Below are positions 10,302 to 23,219 of a stretch of 64,000 nucleotides of DNA, one piece after another. The stretch is from assembly GCA_023334545.1 (NCBI GenBank), contig JAADVB010000002.1, positions 62,001 to 126,000 on the forward strand, read 5' to 3'. Within the stretch, counting starts at the first letter, position 1; every line of letters starts with the position of its first letter. A program made the translations under genes and the position numbers. The DNA comes from Salisapilia sapeloensis (Eukaryota; Oomycota; Peronosporomycetes; Peronosporales; Salisapiliaceae). The notes beneath the pieces were generated by a model that was given only the letters and a program-made list of their open reading frames with translations, did no database searches and had not been told where the DNA came from.

Positions 10302-11418
10302 ATGAGCTACCAGCGGAGAAGGAAGCAGCGACCATGGTGGCGAATGGATGTTCTCCCGAATGCTCCACCATCAAACAAAACAGAACAATTGGAAAATGAT
10401 TTACCACCTAATGATTGTGAGCATGCAGCACGGCGTTTGGTGCAGGCAGAGTGGCTGAAACGAAGAGGTCGGCCGATGAAGGCTGAGTTTACAGGACAAC
10501 AGAAGAGGATGCTACGACAATGGTTTAATGCACTAGATACAGACAAGTCTGGAATGATATCGGTAGAGGTGCGAATATACAGTTAGCTTGTTCGCGTTTC
10601 ATATATCTTAAAAAGCTTGAGTAGGAACTGGAAGATCCGATGCTGTCCATTGGTATTGTAAGTGACGTCGGTGAGGTTCGAGCAATCATCAAACGGATCG
10701 ATGGAGACGGTAATGGGCAGATCGACTTCGACGAGTTTGTCCATTTCCTCACACCACCCTCTCGAGAAGTCGAAACAGATACTAATCGTCACGAGCTCAT
10801 GTTTCGACAGCTCACAAAGAAGATGGAGGTACGTCTCCAGTCACAGAATGTTAAAAAGAGCCTACTTGCAGCTTATTAATATTTGTTTGTTTCCCAGTAT
10901 CAAAGTGCAGGATTTCTGGACATTAATACCCAGCTTTCTATGGACAGAAGGCGATTCATTTTGGATAAAATCATGCATCAGTCCGGGACAACAATTAATG
11001 AAGAGTTGGCAGAACTTAAATCACACAAGTTTGGGAATGAAAGTAATGAGGCAATTTCGCAGCAATCTAAGTCTCCACTTCAAAGAGCAAAGGAACGACG
11101 AGAGAAACTTGAAGCACTGTGTAAACGCCACCACATGGAGGTCCGATACCAAGCTCTCGAAAATATTTTACTACGTAAATCACCACTACCGGTAAGAATT
11201 CATTCGTATCGACGGATTAAAATGCATGAGGATGTCATGATCTGTATTTATAGTCTAACGCCAGTGCCCCTGCTCTGCCTCGCTTGACCAATGATACTTT
11301 GATTCCAATGTGTAGTAGTCAGTCTACGCCTGCGCTGCAAAGTCTTTCCGAAATTACTAAAGCCACACAAGTTCCTCGACATCCACAGCGTCCATCCCTC
11401 TTTCCAACTATAGAGTAG
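10302..11418 (+). CDS. EF-hand calcium-binding protein
   Basis: Four exons (10302-10568, 10625-10828, 10898-11191, 11254-11418), all joining in phase 0, give 309 residues. Two EF-hand loops are visible. The first, DTDKSGMISVEE, is completed across intron 1. The second, DGDGNGQIDFDE, has a canonical ligand set. The N terminus is very basic (MSYQRRRKQRPWWRMD) and the C-terminal half is charged with a helical QRAKERREKLEAL segment followed by a Ser/Pro-rich tail. No catalytic domain is seen, so a calcium sensor or adaptor is the most I can say. It converges on the next minus-strand gene with 69 bp between stops. Confidence 0.85.
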
Positions 11419-11487
11419 TAGTGTAAACGGATAGCTTTCGTCATGTTTATGCTTCCTGGGTCGGATGAATCGGAGCATTCCCCGGCT

Positions 11488-14368
11488 TCAATCGTCGCAG
11501 CCATGAAAAGCGTGGTATATGTTGCTGGATCGATAAACTTTTTTCAATGCATGGCGGGGTATACGTTTCGCTAAAACAGCCATGACTACGCATATAGCAG
11601 ACAGTTTAGTATTATAGCTAGAGGAAACGTAATAGACGAGCATAGACCTCTCAAGCTGGAGGAGAAGCCGTTTCAATAGAATATCACCATCTTGACTACT
11701 GTCTCCCTATTTCCATGATTAAGTTGGAATGTACTGGAACAAGTAGGAAAGATATGACATACCTTGAAAGCGAGCTTCAATAACAAGGAGCTCGCTTTAT
11801 CGTACGTCATGTGGATGCGAATATTGGGAAGAAAGCACCATCGTACGATTGGACGTAACCATTGCAGTACTTGACCCCAGCCCATCCAGCGAAATTCTTG
11901 GCAATTCAAACGAGGACATTCACTCCAATTGACTTTTACTATCTTAGACGTTTCCGTGAAATGTACGACGCGATTCTCAAGGGTGGGTAGTGATCGTACA
12001 AATTGGTCGATTGCTTGGATATTCACCTTGCGATTTAGCGTGTAGCTCAAAGCCTTCATTGACGTGACATATTTAGCTGACGTATGGACAAACCACTTCA
12101 TCATGTACAGAATCGCAAGCATTGAAGCGCACTCAATGATAAACCAGACAACTGGAACCTCGATGAAGTATTTGACAAGTATTTCGTTTGCCCATTTCAT
12201 TTCTGGTAATGCACTTCCATCAATACCTAGCAGTTTGCCGTCGGTAATTCGATCCAAGAGCTCATAGCCCATCATACATGCAAAGAGGGACAGCAAAAAG
12301 TCAAAAGACGCTTCTTCCTTCGCCTGGTTTACTCGTATTGCTTCTGTTGCTGCAGCAAAGTTGTGCCCGACTTGATTGATATTACGATCGATGATCGACT
12401 TTTCCATGTTACAGCTTTGATTCTGTACTTGCTTAAGCTTAGCTCGGAAGCCTCGTAAAAGTTTCTCTAAGTCGTTTACTCGTATTTCAATATCGTTGTG
12501 AATCTACATGGTATTTCAATATTAGTTTCATCGTGACTATGCATGAATGTGCGAGGGTACCTTTTTCAATTGAAGTTTCTCGTATAACTCGCTGCCGATG
12601 GCATCTGCCGGACACGATGGAAGTGCTATTGATATTAGCGATGCTCTCAAGAGCACAAGGATTTCTTCGAGCACAATTAAGTCGTGAGCACAGTTATTGA
12701 TCGTTGTGCGCATGTCATCAAGAGCATCTGGACTGGATTCAAAGGATTGCATGAACGTTCTAGCTTTGTCTAATGTATCGTCAAAAATGAACGTGCGCTT
12801 GAAGAAGAAGCGAATGAAAAGTTCGCGAGAGAGTAGCCCCAAGTGCGCCATGATCAACGGTTCATATTCCTTTGCTCGTGGACCCACAAGCATCATACCT
12901 TCTTGTCCAATCCACACTTTGTCCTGTTCTCCAATATCATGCACGGAAAAGATTTCACCTAGCACTTGTTTCAATTCGTTCTCCGTCTCTCCTTTGTCCA
13001 AATACTCTTGCGCTGGGAGGTTCGGAGTTATCGAATCTGCTGTGATGAGACTATACTTGTTCCGAGATCGAGCATCTTCCATGAAAAGCCTGTCGAGTAG
13101 CATGCGTTGATGGGGAGACAAGAGATCATTTATAATTTTGGAAGAGTCCAGATCTACACTGACCAGTAACCGAGAGAGGTGATCAATGTTAACATCATCG
13201 CCCATCTTATTCATCACGGCATCCACGTTCATACCGTACACGATGGATCCTTCGCCACTTAAGTGCATGCCAAAGCTCTTGATCTGTACGAGACCTTTTT
13301 TAATTGGCGTATGAATGTCTGCTTCGAAGTTCGTGAACGATTCAAAGTCAAAGTCGACGACGGATATTTTCGTGAGTCCTGGTGTCACATGCAAGATTGT
13401 TTTCGTCGGATCCAGATCCAGTTCAGATGTAAATAGACCTCCTTGATACCGATCGAGTGTACCAAGACGTTCATTGAGCATTACGATTTGGTTCGGGCCG
13501 AAAGGGATCCATTCACCAATTAGCAGCTTGACATTCGAAAGCTCGACGACGACAGACAATTGATCGAGTATCGTATCCTGACCTTGTAAACATGCACTGG
13601 CATGGTGGGTATTGGATGAGAACGGCGTTGATTGTGTTTTCAGCAGACAAGAGGGCAGAAATGGACTCGACACGTATGATATTTCCTCGACTTCAGTCAC
13701 TTTGGAAACAATAGCTTGTCCGTCACCTCGAACAAGCCAGAATTTAGCATCCTTGGCATCGAACACAATTTTCAGTAGCTCCGTTTCCATCAGCATCAAC
13801 TGTCGATTGGATTGTTGATCTAACGTACAACGGCGTGGAGTTGAGGTAACGACAAAATTTTGACAAAGGTCTTGCTCTTGCCATTGCTCTCCAGATAAGA
13901 AGGCGTCAATATGAGACTTTTGTGTTTGAGGAAGTGTCTCGAGCACCTTGGCAGCAGCTTTCGTCACCTACCGGCAATTTTGTTAGTATATCAATTCGCA
14001 TGGAGTCTACAGAACATCCAAGTTACCTGGAAGGCAGTAGACGGTTGGAAATCGTGGCTGCATGTCTTCAGTGCCAGAACCAAGCCGCTTTCCCTCAAGT
14101 CGTCCACAGCAGCACGTGCATCTTGACTGAGATTCAGCCATACATGTCTGGATTGTCGACCTTGCACGATGTTCTGACTGATAGGAGCATAGTCAAAGTC
14201 GAGTAGCTGCTGAACGATGGCTTCGTACACCATCACGAGCAACGGTAACGACCGTAGCCATCGTTCTTCCCTGTCACTCGCCTTGGGAGTATACGTAAAG
14301 CGCGAGATGATATAGAGCAGACACTTGTAGTCATCACTCCACTCAGCGTCTCCCTTCTTCACCTCCAT
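11488..14368 (-). CDS. unrecognised conserved-looking membrane protein, 902 residues
   Basis: Exons 14027-14368, 12561-13967, 11763-12503 and 11488-11706 join in frame with introns of 53-59 nt. The N-terminal part holds the run WLNLSQDARAAVDDLRESGL. A long soluble middle follows. Next come a basic coiled-coil stretch (IHNDIEIRVNDLEKLLRGF across intron 3) and then hydrophobic segments LLSLFACMMGYELL, VPVVWFIIECASMLAILYMM and, in the last exon, LSAICVVMAVLA. The layout of coiled coil then two close membrane spans recalls CorA-type or mitochondrial inner-membrane proteins, but I see no GMN motif, so I assign no function. The start at 14368 is the first in-frame ATG after a stop. It lies 187 bp downstream of the AMP deaminase stop on the same strand. 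Confidence 0.75.
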
Positions 14369-14555
14369 CCTGATCGGATTTAAAGGTCACTTGACCGTTT
14401 CCTGATGCAATCTACTTTCAAAGTACAAGATAAAGGTTGCGATGATACGGAGCTGAGAAAAGGAATGTGTCATTCGATTATGTAGTCTACATGCCTTGTC
14501 GGAAGCAAACACTTTCATGCAAAGGCAAGCTTTCGATGCACTACACTTGGTTCTT

Positions 14556-16843
14556 TCACGCCTGGCTGATAAAGTCGAGCTCATTCGCCAATGTCTCCTG
14601 TCGATACTCGACACGAATGTTCGGGACATTGGTCATGCGGATATCTATTCCAACTCAATCAGTCGACACATTAGACACTAATATAACATAAACGTACCGT
14701 TGCCAGCTGCACCTTGCAGCATGTAGTTACGTCCGAGATAGTACGCTTTAAACTCCGGTTCGAAGCCGGACTGCAGCACTGAGTTACGAGCGATTTCACA
14801 AATATCCGTCGACGATAGTTTCCACACTTGAGCAGCAACCGAGTACTCTTCCAACAACGGATCCTTCGTGTAATGCAGCAGCAACGGATCATCCGTACTG
14901 AGCGACACGTTTAGTCCACGCGCATGGTACGTCGGGAACGGGTTGCGATGGTACTCTAGGAACAGTCGGTTGTTGCTCAGAGGCGACATGGCAATCCCGA
15001 TCTGCGTCAGGTAGTACAAGTACTGAAGAGCAACAGCCTTACGCAGCGTGATCCCGTGGTTGATCGCGTTACAGGTCAAGAAGGAGGATGCCAAGTGCTC
15101 TGGATCTCCAGCTTCACCCGAGTGCGGGCGCAGTGTGAACGTATTAAGTCCCTTGCTTCGACGGAACTGGTTGAGCGTCGCCAAGTTCGCGTACAAGTAG
15201 TACAGCCAGTAATCATACGGCGGATTATACTCGTTATCCCACTTCTCTGGTTCAGGCATCGTCTTGCCGTATTCCGCACGCACGTGCTCGACCTTGCTTT
15301 CATCATCAACACAGTCAAAGCCGACGAGCGTCGCCAAAAAGTAGTGCAGCGGTGGATTCGACGACGGGTCTCGCGTGACTTCGAACAAGGGCAAGAAGAT
15401 GTGGTCGAGCATCTGCTGGAAGTTCTCGACTTCTCCGTTCTTCTTGTAGATGAAGTAGAGTCGAGGGATCTGGACCATCCAACGAACGTGAGGAGAAGCG
15501 AGTTGGTTTACGTAGACCCAACGAGCGAGTTTATCCCATTCCGTCTGCTTCCGACCGTAAATGGATAGGCGGTATTCGACGAGCTGATATTTACTCGCTT
15601 CCAAGTCGTTGATGACTTCCTTTGTCACCATGGCGAGGTACTTGCCAGCGATGAGGTTGTCTGTTTTCAGGAAGATTTCACGCAGACGACTTTGTCCGGC
15701 CGGATTGTACTTGAGATTGAAACGATCGAAACGATGGAAGGTGTTGGATGCATGCATGTCCAACGTATCGACGCTCAAGTCGTACGCAGTGAGGTTGAGG
15801 GATCGAAAGACTTCTTCTAGCGTCATGAAGCGACCGTCACGATAGATGACGATCTCATTCGGGTGATGACGTAGACGAGATTTAATGAAACGTAGGAGGT
15901 GCTTTTGGTTCATACAGGCAGAGTGATGGATATGCGTATCGACTTTACGGACGTTGTAAAAGTCTCGATGCGGAACTCCTTTCTGCGCAATTAATTCTCG
16001 ATCGGAGTTTAAGAGCGCGTGGAGCTTAAAACGAGCTTCTAGAAGCTGAAGACGCTTGAATGACAACGTTTTCACTGGCCCAAAGTTCATAATACGCTTC
16101 ACTTCGAATAGATCTTGGTAGTACTCGTGCATGTTGCCAACGGTATGCATCGGCTCTTCTTCTCCAGACTTGTAGACGTGTAAGACACCTCCGAGACTAC
16201 GAATTTCTTCATTCGATGTCTCCGAGATAGGTCTTTCAAATGGCTTATAAGGAAGATCTTCTCGATGACGAAGTCTCTGGCTGCTATGACGCGGGCTATC
16301 CGGCTGGCCGACGTTGGATGGCTCCATCTCGTCCGGCGTATTCACTGTAATCCACTTCTTGCGTAGATCAATGCACTTGCGGATCATGGATAAAACTCCC
16401 TTGGTCTCATTATCCATCTCTTCATCCGGATCACTGATATTGATACGTTGGTACGCTGAGAGATGTCCATACGGCTCTGGAAGCTTATCAAACAGTCCTT
16501 CGGTAGCTATGACACATCGGTGGTACGTCAGAGACTATATGAATGCATAGACGACAGAAATTGTACAATTAGATTGCTGCAGCTCTTCCGTCGTAAGTGA
16601 CATGCCTCGAACGCGTTTCTCCGTCTTCACACGCTCCAGAATCGATGCTTTTAGACGTCCCTCTTCACGCGTGTAGCCTGAGGCTGTCGAAGCGTCATTG
16701 TCATCATATTCATCTGCACCTGACACTGCAGCATTCGTGTGCAACGAAGCTGTATGCAAGAGTGCAGCGGAGGAAGCAGAGGGGGTTTCATCGTCTGAAG
16801 TCTCATCGTCCATCGGACGCTTCTCTACCTTGTCTTCGTCCAT
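14556..16843 (-). CDS. AMP deaminase
   Basis: Zinc metalloenzyme converting AMP to IMP and ammonia in the purine nucleotide cycle. Exons 16567-16843, 14698-16506 and 14556-14644 give 724 residues. Metal and substrate motifs are present: [34 protein letters not shown] and [20 protein letters not shown], followed by [20 protein letters not shown]. The last exon supplies the conserved tail [18 protein letters not shown]. The N terminus is acidic and poorly conserved, as usual. The ATG at 16843 is chosen because the codon two before it is GTG. It shares 169 bp of divergent upstream DNA with ornithine aminotransferase. Confidence 0.96.
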
Positions 16844-17012
16844 GTCCACAAAGTGTGAATGTGGCTACAAACAGCTGAAAGGGTCGTTCGGTTTTAACTG
16901 CAATGATGAGACGACCCATCCCTACTGCAATGTAGTATAAACAGATGTAATTATATGAGATCAACATGATTTGAGGTCAAAGAGACGCCGGACGTTTGGA
17001 TCGAAGAGGAGT

Positions 17013-18645
17013 ATGCTAACTCGTGTATGGAAGCCGTTGTCTACGGCAACAAGACTATCAACTGGATCTGTGGGTACTATTGCTCACTTTTCCACGTCTG
17101 AAAAGGTTCTTGGATGTATCTAGATTTGTATCATGATGTTATATTGATATCTTGTATAGTACATCGAGCGTGAAGAAAAGTATGGTGCACACAACTACCA
17201 TCCGCTACCTGTTGTGCTGAGTGAAGGCAAAGGTATGTAGTTTAGGAATATTAAAAGTTGATTTGATAGTCATCTTGTGGGATTTGTAGGATGCAAAGTA
17301 TGGGATGTCGATGGAAAAGAGTACTATGATTTCCTAAGTGCCTACTCGGCAGTCAACCAGGTATGGACACTTCTCTATCATTTATAGACCATGATCTCAT
17401 AGACGTCTATACGCTAGGGTCACTGTCATCCGAAGATCGTGGACGCTTTAACGAAACAAGCCTCCAAGATCACGCTCACGTCTCGTGCTTTCTACAACGA
17501 CGTGCTTGGCGAGTACGAAGAGTACATGACGAATCTCTTTGGATATGACCGCGTAAGTTTCCTATCGTCACACATCCAACCACCCATCTTAACTAGAATG
17601 ATATAGATCCTTCCGATGAACACTGGTGTGGAAGGTGGTGAGACTGCCGTGAAGCTCGCTCGTCGATGGGCATACGAGGTCAAGGGCGTCAAGCCTAATA
17701 AGGCTAAAGTCGTGTTTGCTGAGAATAACTTTTGGGGTCGTACTCTTGCAGCCGTCTCGTCCTCGAGCGACTCGGAAGCTTATGGTGGCTACGGTCCGTA
17801 CATGCCTGGCCTCGACCGTGTTCCGTACAATGACGCCGATGCGCTTGAAAAGCTCTTTGAAAAGGAAGGAGAGAGCATTGCAGCCTTCATGGTAGAGCCG
17901 ATCCAAGGCGAGGCTGGTGTCGTCGTACCGGACGACGGGTACCTTCGTCGTGTGCGCGAGTTGTGCACCAAGCACAACGTCTTGTGGATTGCAGATGAAG
18001 TCCAGACAGGTCTCGCACGTACCGGCAAGATGCTGGCAGTGGACCATGAAGGTGTCCGACCAGACCTAGTGATCCTCGGCAAGGCCTTGTCGGGAGGCAT
18101 GTACCCAGTCTCGGCAGTCTTGGCCGATGACGAGGTGATGCTGACCATCAAGCCTGGCCAGCATGGCTCCACGTACGGTGGTAACCCACTTGGCTGCAAG
18201 GTCGCCATGGCTGCCATGGACGTAGGATACCTCTACTCTTGGTCGATAGACGAGATACTGAAGATGGATGTAGGTGCTTGTGGAAGAGAAATTGGCGGAG
18301 AATGCTGCCAAGCTCGGACAAGAGTTCCGTGACGAGATGAGCAAGTACGTTGATCTTGAGAGAGGAAGAATGTAAGATGCTGATTGTATTCATAGAGTGG
18401 ATCTACCGCTGCTCAAGGGCGTGCGTGGACGAGGACTGTTGAATGCGGTCATCATTGACGACTCCAAGAGCTCAACGCCAACGGCATGGGACTTGTGTCT
18501 CCGTCTGCGTGACAAGGGACTACTCGCGAAGCCGACGCAAGGCAATGTCATTCGCTTGGCGCCACCATTGTGCATGACGAAAGCGCAGATGGATGACTGT
18601 ACTTCGATCCTCAAGAACGTCTTGTCGGAAGCGCATGCTGGATAG
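17013..18645 (+). CDS. ornithine aminotransferase
   Basis: PLP enzyme converting ornithine and 2-oxoglutarate to glutamate semialdehyde and glutamate, linking arginine and proline metabolism. Seven exons: 17013-17105, 17160-17232, 17290-17360, 17418-17552, 17607-18221, 18274-18344 and 18396-18645, 435 residues. Landmarks are [28 protein letters not shown], the cofactor Asp in WIADEVQTG (D254) and the Schiff-base Lys in [16 protein letters not shown] (K283), then [14 protein letters not shown]. The first exon is Ser/Thr/Arg-rich ([18 protein letters not shown]), consistent with a mitochondrial presequence, the usual site in animals. All introns are 52-57 nt. Confidence 0.96.
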
Positions 18646-18762
18646 GTGGAAGCATGGTCTTGGGAGTAGACTGCACATGACATGGAAACAGGAATTACTT
18701 TCGGTCTACCCACATTCGCATGAAAGAAAAGAAAGCAAGGAATTCATGACAACAATCCGACT

Positions 18763-21700
18763 TTAATGGTCCTCCGACGCATTCAATCGATCTCGAGGAG
18801 GATCCATCCGTTGCACCTTGATCTTATCATCTCGTTCCAATGTACTAGAATATCTTATCATTAGTCCTACATGCTACTTTACATGTATGAGAAGAGTATA
18901 CCTGAGATCATTCGGCGTCACAAAGATGAACTGTTTATTGCTCTGCTGCTTTGCAGCAGCAACAAGTAGTTGAATCGTCATGTCTCGATTAACCGAGTCC
19001 ATGAAGACGTCAAACTCGTCCATGACTCGAAACGGACATTCGATACTTTCTCCAAGCGCCAGCAAGAGTGATACTTGCGTATAAGATCGTTCGCCACCAG
19101 ACAGTTCTTTCATATCCGTGACCTTACTCTTCTTCGATAGTCCTTGTTCATTCCGTAAGACAGACATATCGAGTTTCTTATCATGATGCTGGAACTTGAG
19201 CTGACCGGCAAAGTTGTTGATACCCATGTAATGATTAAACTCTGCACCAGTATTCTTGGAGATCTCCTTGCGCAAGTCTTTCCACATCTGCTGTCGATCA
19301 TCAAGCATACGTCGGACACGATGGAGATTCCGAGCGAACTGGTCGTATGTCTCTTTCTTCTCTTCATACTTGTCTGTCTTGACGTCTCGATCAGCACGTA
19401 ATTCTTCCAAGTCCATCCCTTCGAATCTCTCTCGCTCGGCTTCAATCTGTCGCTTGAGATCAGCCATTTGAAGACCATAATGCTCATGGGATTCCGTCGT
19501 CTCGACTCGTTCGGGACATATACGCTCAGCTTTACGTGTATGCTGCACGACTTCTTCTTCCTTGGCAGACAGTTGCTCCTGATAACGACGAACGTACTCG
19601 GATGCAGCCGTGACATTTCGTTCCAGACGCATTTGCTCTGGCTTCATCTCACGTAATCGATGCAAGACTTCATTCACTTTGTTTTCAAAAACTTGTGCAT
19701 CTTGTCGACGCTGAGCTTCATCCTTTTCACTCGATTCAAGCTCTTGTAACATACCTTCTAAATCCGGATTCTCACGTGCCATCACTTGTTCCAACTCTCG
19801 TTCTCGTTGCTTAAGACGTTCATAATCGGCCTCAGCATCCGCAATCTCATCGTCATACGCCGTCGGATCGAATCGAGAGTCCATGTCTTCTCCATCCAAT
19901 TCACGTTCCAACGACCGAAGATCATTTCGACGACGATGCAGACGATGACGAATGTCTTCCACATAACGCTTTTGATTCCGCTGTTGATGCATTAATTCCT
20001 CTCGCTGGCGTTTTAAATCCTGCATGTCGCCTCCGTATTGACTACAAGCATTTCGTGCGTCTTGTAGTCGTCCTTCGAGCTCTCGCACACTACTCTGAAC
20101 GTCTCGAGAGAAGACAGTACCACTCGATTTCTGTCGATTCGGAATATAAGCAATGTTTCCATTACGCACGACGAACTTGTCACCGTTCGATAGGAACGTT
20201 TCATTAATGTATTTTGCCATACGAAAGTCACCACTCGATCCTTCCAAGACATTTCGCTCCGCATCTTCTCGATCTTCAAAGATGACACGACTTTCCGTGC
20301 TGCAGACATCGATTAAAGCATTATACACATCCGGATCTTCCACTTCCAATAAGTTGCAGATCGTATGACGAGCTAAGCGACCACTAGGTGTATTCAACGT
20401 TTCGTACGGATACCTTCTGCCACTGCGTTTCGTGATGACGATCGGAGCTTGATTGCCTGGACATTTGCATTGACGCTTGAGCTGGTCTAACGTCGCTTTA
20501 TCTCGACCGTTCACGACGAGGTAGCTACTTAAATTGCCTTTCAAAGCAGTTTCTAACGCTTGCGCGTACTTTGCATTCTCATCTGGGAGCTTGACGTATA
20601 AACCTAATGGACCGATAGGTTCTTGTGTGAATTTATGACGATTGCGCTGAATTAGATCGTGAAGAGCGGGTAAGCGAGACCCGAAGACTGCGAGTTTACT
20701 CTGCGATTGAGACTGCAGGTCGTGAATACGTTGCTGGATCTGCTGTCGCTCACGATCAGCGTCTTGGAACATGCGAGAACAGTTACGCACTTGGTTCTCG
20801 ACTCGCTCGAGCTCTTCCGATGACTCAGTCTCGACGTTACTCTCGTCCAATTGCTGCTGTAGTTGATCGACTTCAGAGCGTAGTTTCGTCAATCGACGTT
20901 GATTTTGATCGTCCATCTCTCGACGATTCGCGATTTTTTCTTCATGCTCCCGACGTTTCTTCTCTTTTCTCGTCTGTAGATCAGTGATGCGCTCCTTGGC
21001 TGTACGTTTGTTCTGCTGGAGTGTACGAGACTCGGCCTTGTACGCTGCTAATGGCCGCTTTGCTTCTCGAATCTGCTGCTTTAGACGCTGTACGACTGTG
21101 TGCGCTTCTTCCACGTGGCTGCTAGCTTCCTGAAGCTTATCGTTTCGACGTTCTTGCTCCAATTCGAGTTCTCGAACTTGCTCCGAGATCTCTTCATGGC
21201 GTCTCGTAGCTTCCACTTCTTCCTGTTTCTTCGCTTCGACTTTGCGCTGAATACGCTGTGCTTCTTGCTCCACTTCTGAGACAAAGGACCATGCGAATGC
21301 GTTCTTTACTTGATACAGATCATTCTCCAAGTTACCAATACTCTTGGCTTCTTCATACCTTTCGTTTGCTTCATTCATGGCCTTCTCCAACGACTGGATC
21401 TTTTGATACTCACGCTTGAGCACTGATTCACTCGCAGCTCGAGTCTCTTCATCAATCTTACTGTACGTCGCACGCATCTTGAACAAGTCCGTCGACTGGA
21501 GGAAAAAGTTGTACTTGTCTTTCGCGTTGCCTTTTAAAAACAACTTTGCATTCTCTTGATCCAAGATAGCGCATGGGTTTCCTGTTTGGATGTTCAGATG
21601 GTCCAATAACGCATCCAAGTCGGCTTTAAGCTTCGATACGAGGACACCACGTTCGTTCTTTAATCGATACTCGGCCGATCCGTCATGACGAATGAATCGC

Positions 21701-22293
21701 TCGACGATAATACGATCGCCATACAAGTCTGGTTGGAAAGCATCACTATGTTCATCTCGAGACCAGTTCCGTAACGTAATTCGCACGAGAGCATGTCCGT
21801 CATGACCGTGGCGAATAAGATTCTTAATACTCTTACCACGATGTGTACTACGTGCACTTGCGCCAAGACAGATTTGGATGGCTGCAATGATCGCACTTTT
21901 GCCACTACCGTTCTCGCCTGTGATAAAGTTGATGTTCGGACACAACTTGACTTGCAGACGCCGGTGGCACATAAAGTTTTCGCAATAAATCTCCTCGATG
22001 ATCCCCATCTCTGGTTCCTTGCTTTCTCTGTGATCGTCATGATGGGCAGCAACTTCCTCTCCGATGATCTGATCCTCTTCATCATCGAGATTTTCCTCCG
22101 ACCGACGTGCTTTTGCAGGACGATCGTCCTCATTCTCGCTCTCGGCGTCCATTTGGGAAGCAGCATGACCGTTCGAAGTGTAGAGAGTTCGCTGTACGGA
22201 TGAGGGAGACGCTTGACTACGCATACGCTTCTTCGCCTTTCTCCGTGACATGGGCGGCGTCGCCTGCCTTGCATCCGGACTCTCCATCAGCAT
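18763..22293 (-). CDS. SMC6: structural maintenance of chromosomes protein 6
   Basis: ATPase arm of the SMC5/6 complex, which acts in recombinational repair and resolution of joint chromosomes. Exons 18902-22293 and 18763-18844 (57-nt intron) give 1157 residues. Walker A is GENGSGKS (about residues 126-133), the ABC signature is LSGGERSYTQVSLLLALGES, and Walker B is FRVMDEFDVFMD. Two long coiled-coil arms flank a hinge with GPLGLYVKLPDENAKYAQAL. The N-terminal tail is acidic and basic by turns and likely unstructured. The first in-frame ATG is at 22293; codons upstream of it read through TTG only. The short second exon adds the acidic C-terminal tail. Confidence 0.96.
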
Positions 22294-22513
22294 GCTGTCG
22301 CCTTCGTTTTCCGCCAATTTACCAAACGGTTAATAACTGCATGCTGCTTGTGTCCATACTTTCTTCAAGTCTTATCCGGAATGATATTTAACGGTTATAC
22401 CAAACACCAAGTAAAAAGATAAAAATATTTTATGAAGTGTATAGCAGAGCAAGTCGATTTTCGTCATTAGCCATCGTGTACACTTCCTAGACGCGATCAT
22501 GTACCATTTGAAT

Positions 22514-23062
22514 TCATTGCAAAATGAAGTATTCTAAGAGCTGTAGATCCTCACTTTGTAAGGTATCTATGAAACCAGCGTATGCTGGGTTCAACTCGTC
22601 GGTCGCTTCACTACTTTCGAGCTCGACTTTATACTTGACAGGCGGTGGACAGGATGCTGATGGCGCGTCAATCATACGTGTTGTCGTATCATGTGTCTCT
22701 TCATGGGAAATCCACAAGGATGTATCTTTTTTTAAACTTGAAGACGTACTCGTGTCGGAATGCGTGCCATCCGTGTTCGATAACTTCGTGTGCGCGCGCT
22801 TGGAAGCTCTTCGTTCTCGATACTTCATGTCACTACGTTTCTTCGCGCGATTCTGTTGCTCTCGATGGTACTCACACAATAGTAGCTGCGTGCCGTTTGG
22901 TTTAGTGACACGCACGTTGGTGCAGCGGCCAGTCTTGTAGCGACAACGGTTACCGCTTTCTCCTCTCGACTTGTGGTGGACGGATCGGGTCATACTGTTG
23001 ATATATAATCCTAGCGTGTGGTCTTCCGTGGGCGTATTTAAGAATGGCGGCATGGCGTCCAT
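22514..23062 (-). CDS. small C/H zinc-binding protein of oomycete type, possible transcription regulator
   Basis: Single-exon 182-residue protein starting at ATG 23062. Residues 40-66 show C40-x6-C47-x15-C63-x2-H66 within GNRCRYKTGRCTNVRVTKPN and LLCEYHREQQNRAKKRSD, a pattern I associate with many oomycete hypothetical proteins, followed by a strongly basic stretch that could bind nucleic acid or act as a nuclear signal. The middle is Ser/Thr-rich. The C terminus is acidic and hydrophobic (SEDLQLLEYFIL), as in some activation domains. Function is inference. It lies upstream of SMC6 on the same strand with about 220 bp between. Confidence 0.6.
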   Translation of the reverse strand: MDAMPPFLNTPTEDHTLGLYINSMTRSVHHKSRGESGNRCRYKTGRCTNVRVTKPNGTQLLLCEYHREQQNRAKKRSDMKYRERRASKRAHTKLSNTDGTHSDTSTSSSLKKDTSLWISHEETHDTTTRMIDAPSASCPPPVKYKVELESSEATDELNPAYAGFIDTLQSEDLQLLEYFILQ

Positions 23063-23219
23063 GCGTTTCGATTCGGCCGCGTTTGCTACCACATCAGCTG
23101 CCGGATTTTAAACTAGGTTTTTTCCGTCCTTTCATTAGTCTTCTACATCCTGGCGACAGTGCTCTTCTTGTAAGGTCTTTCGAAATACATCCGAGGGCGC
23201 GCAAAGGGCGTCTAAGGTA

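Noticed and set aside
22294..22317. Longer SMC6 N terminus beginning AENEGDS
   Set aside because: The codon there is TTG; the first in-frame ATG is at 22293. The same reasoning moved the starts of AMP deaminase, the zinc protein, the anoctamin, the peptide transporter, the hydrolase, the ankyrin-Fic gene and the glutaredoxin.
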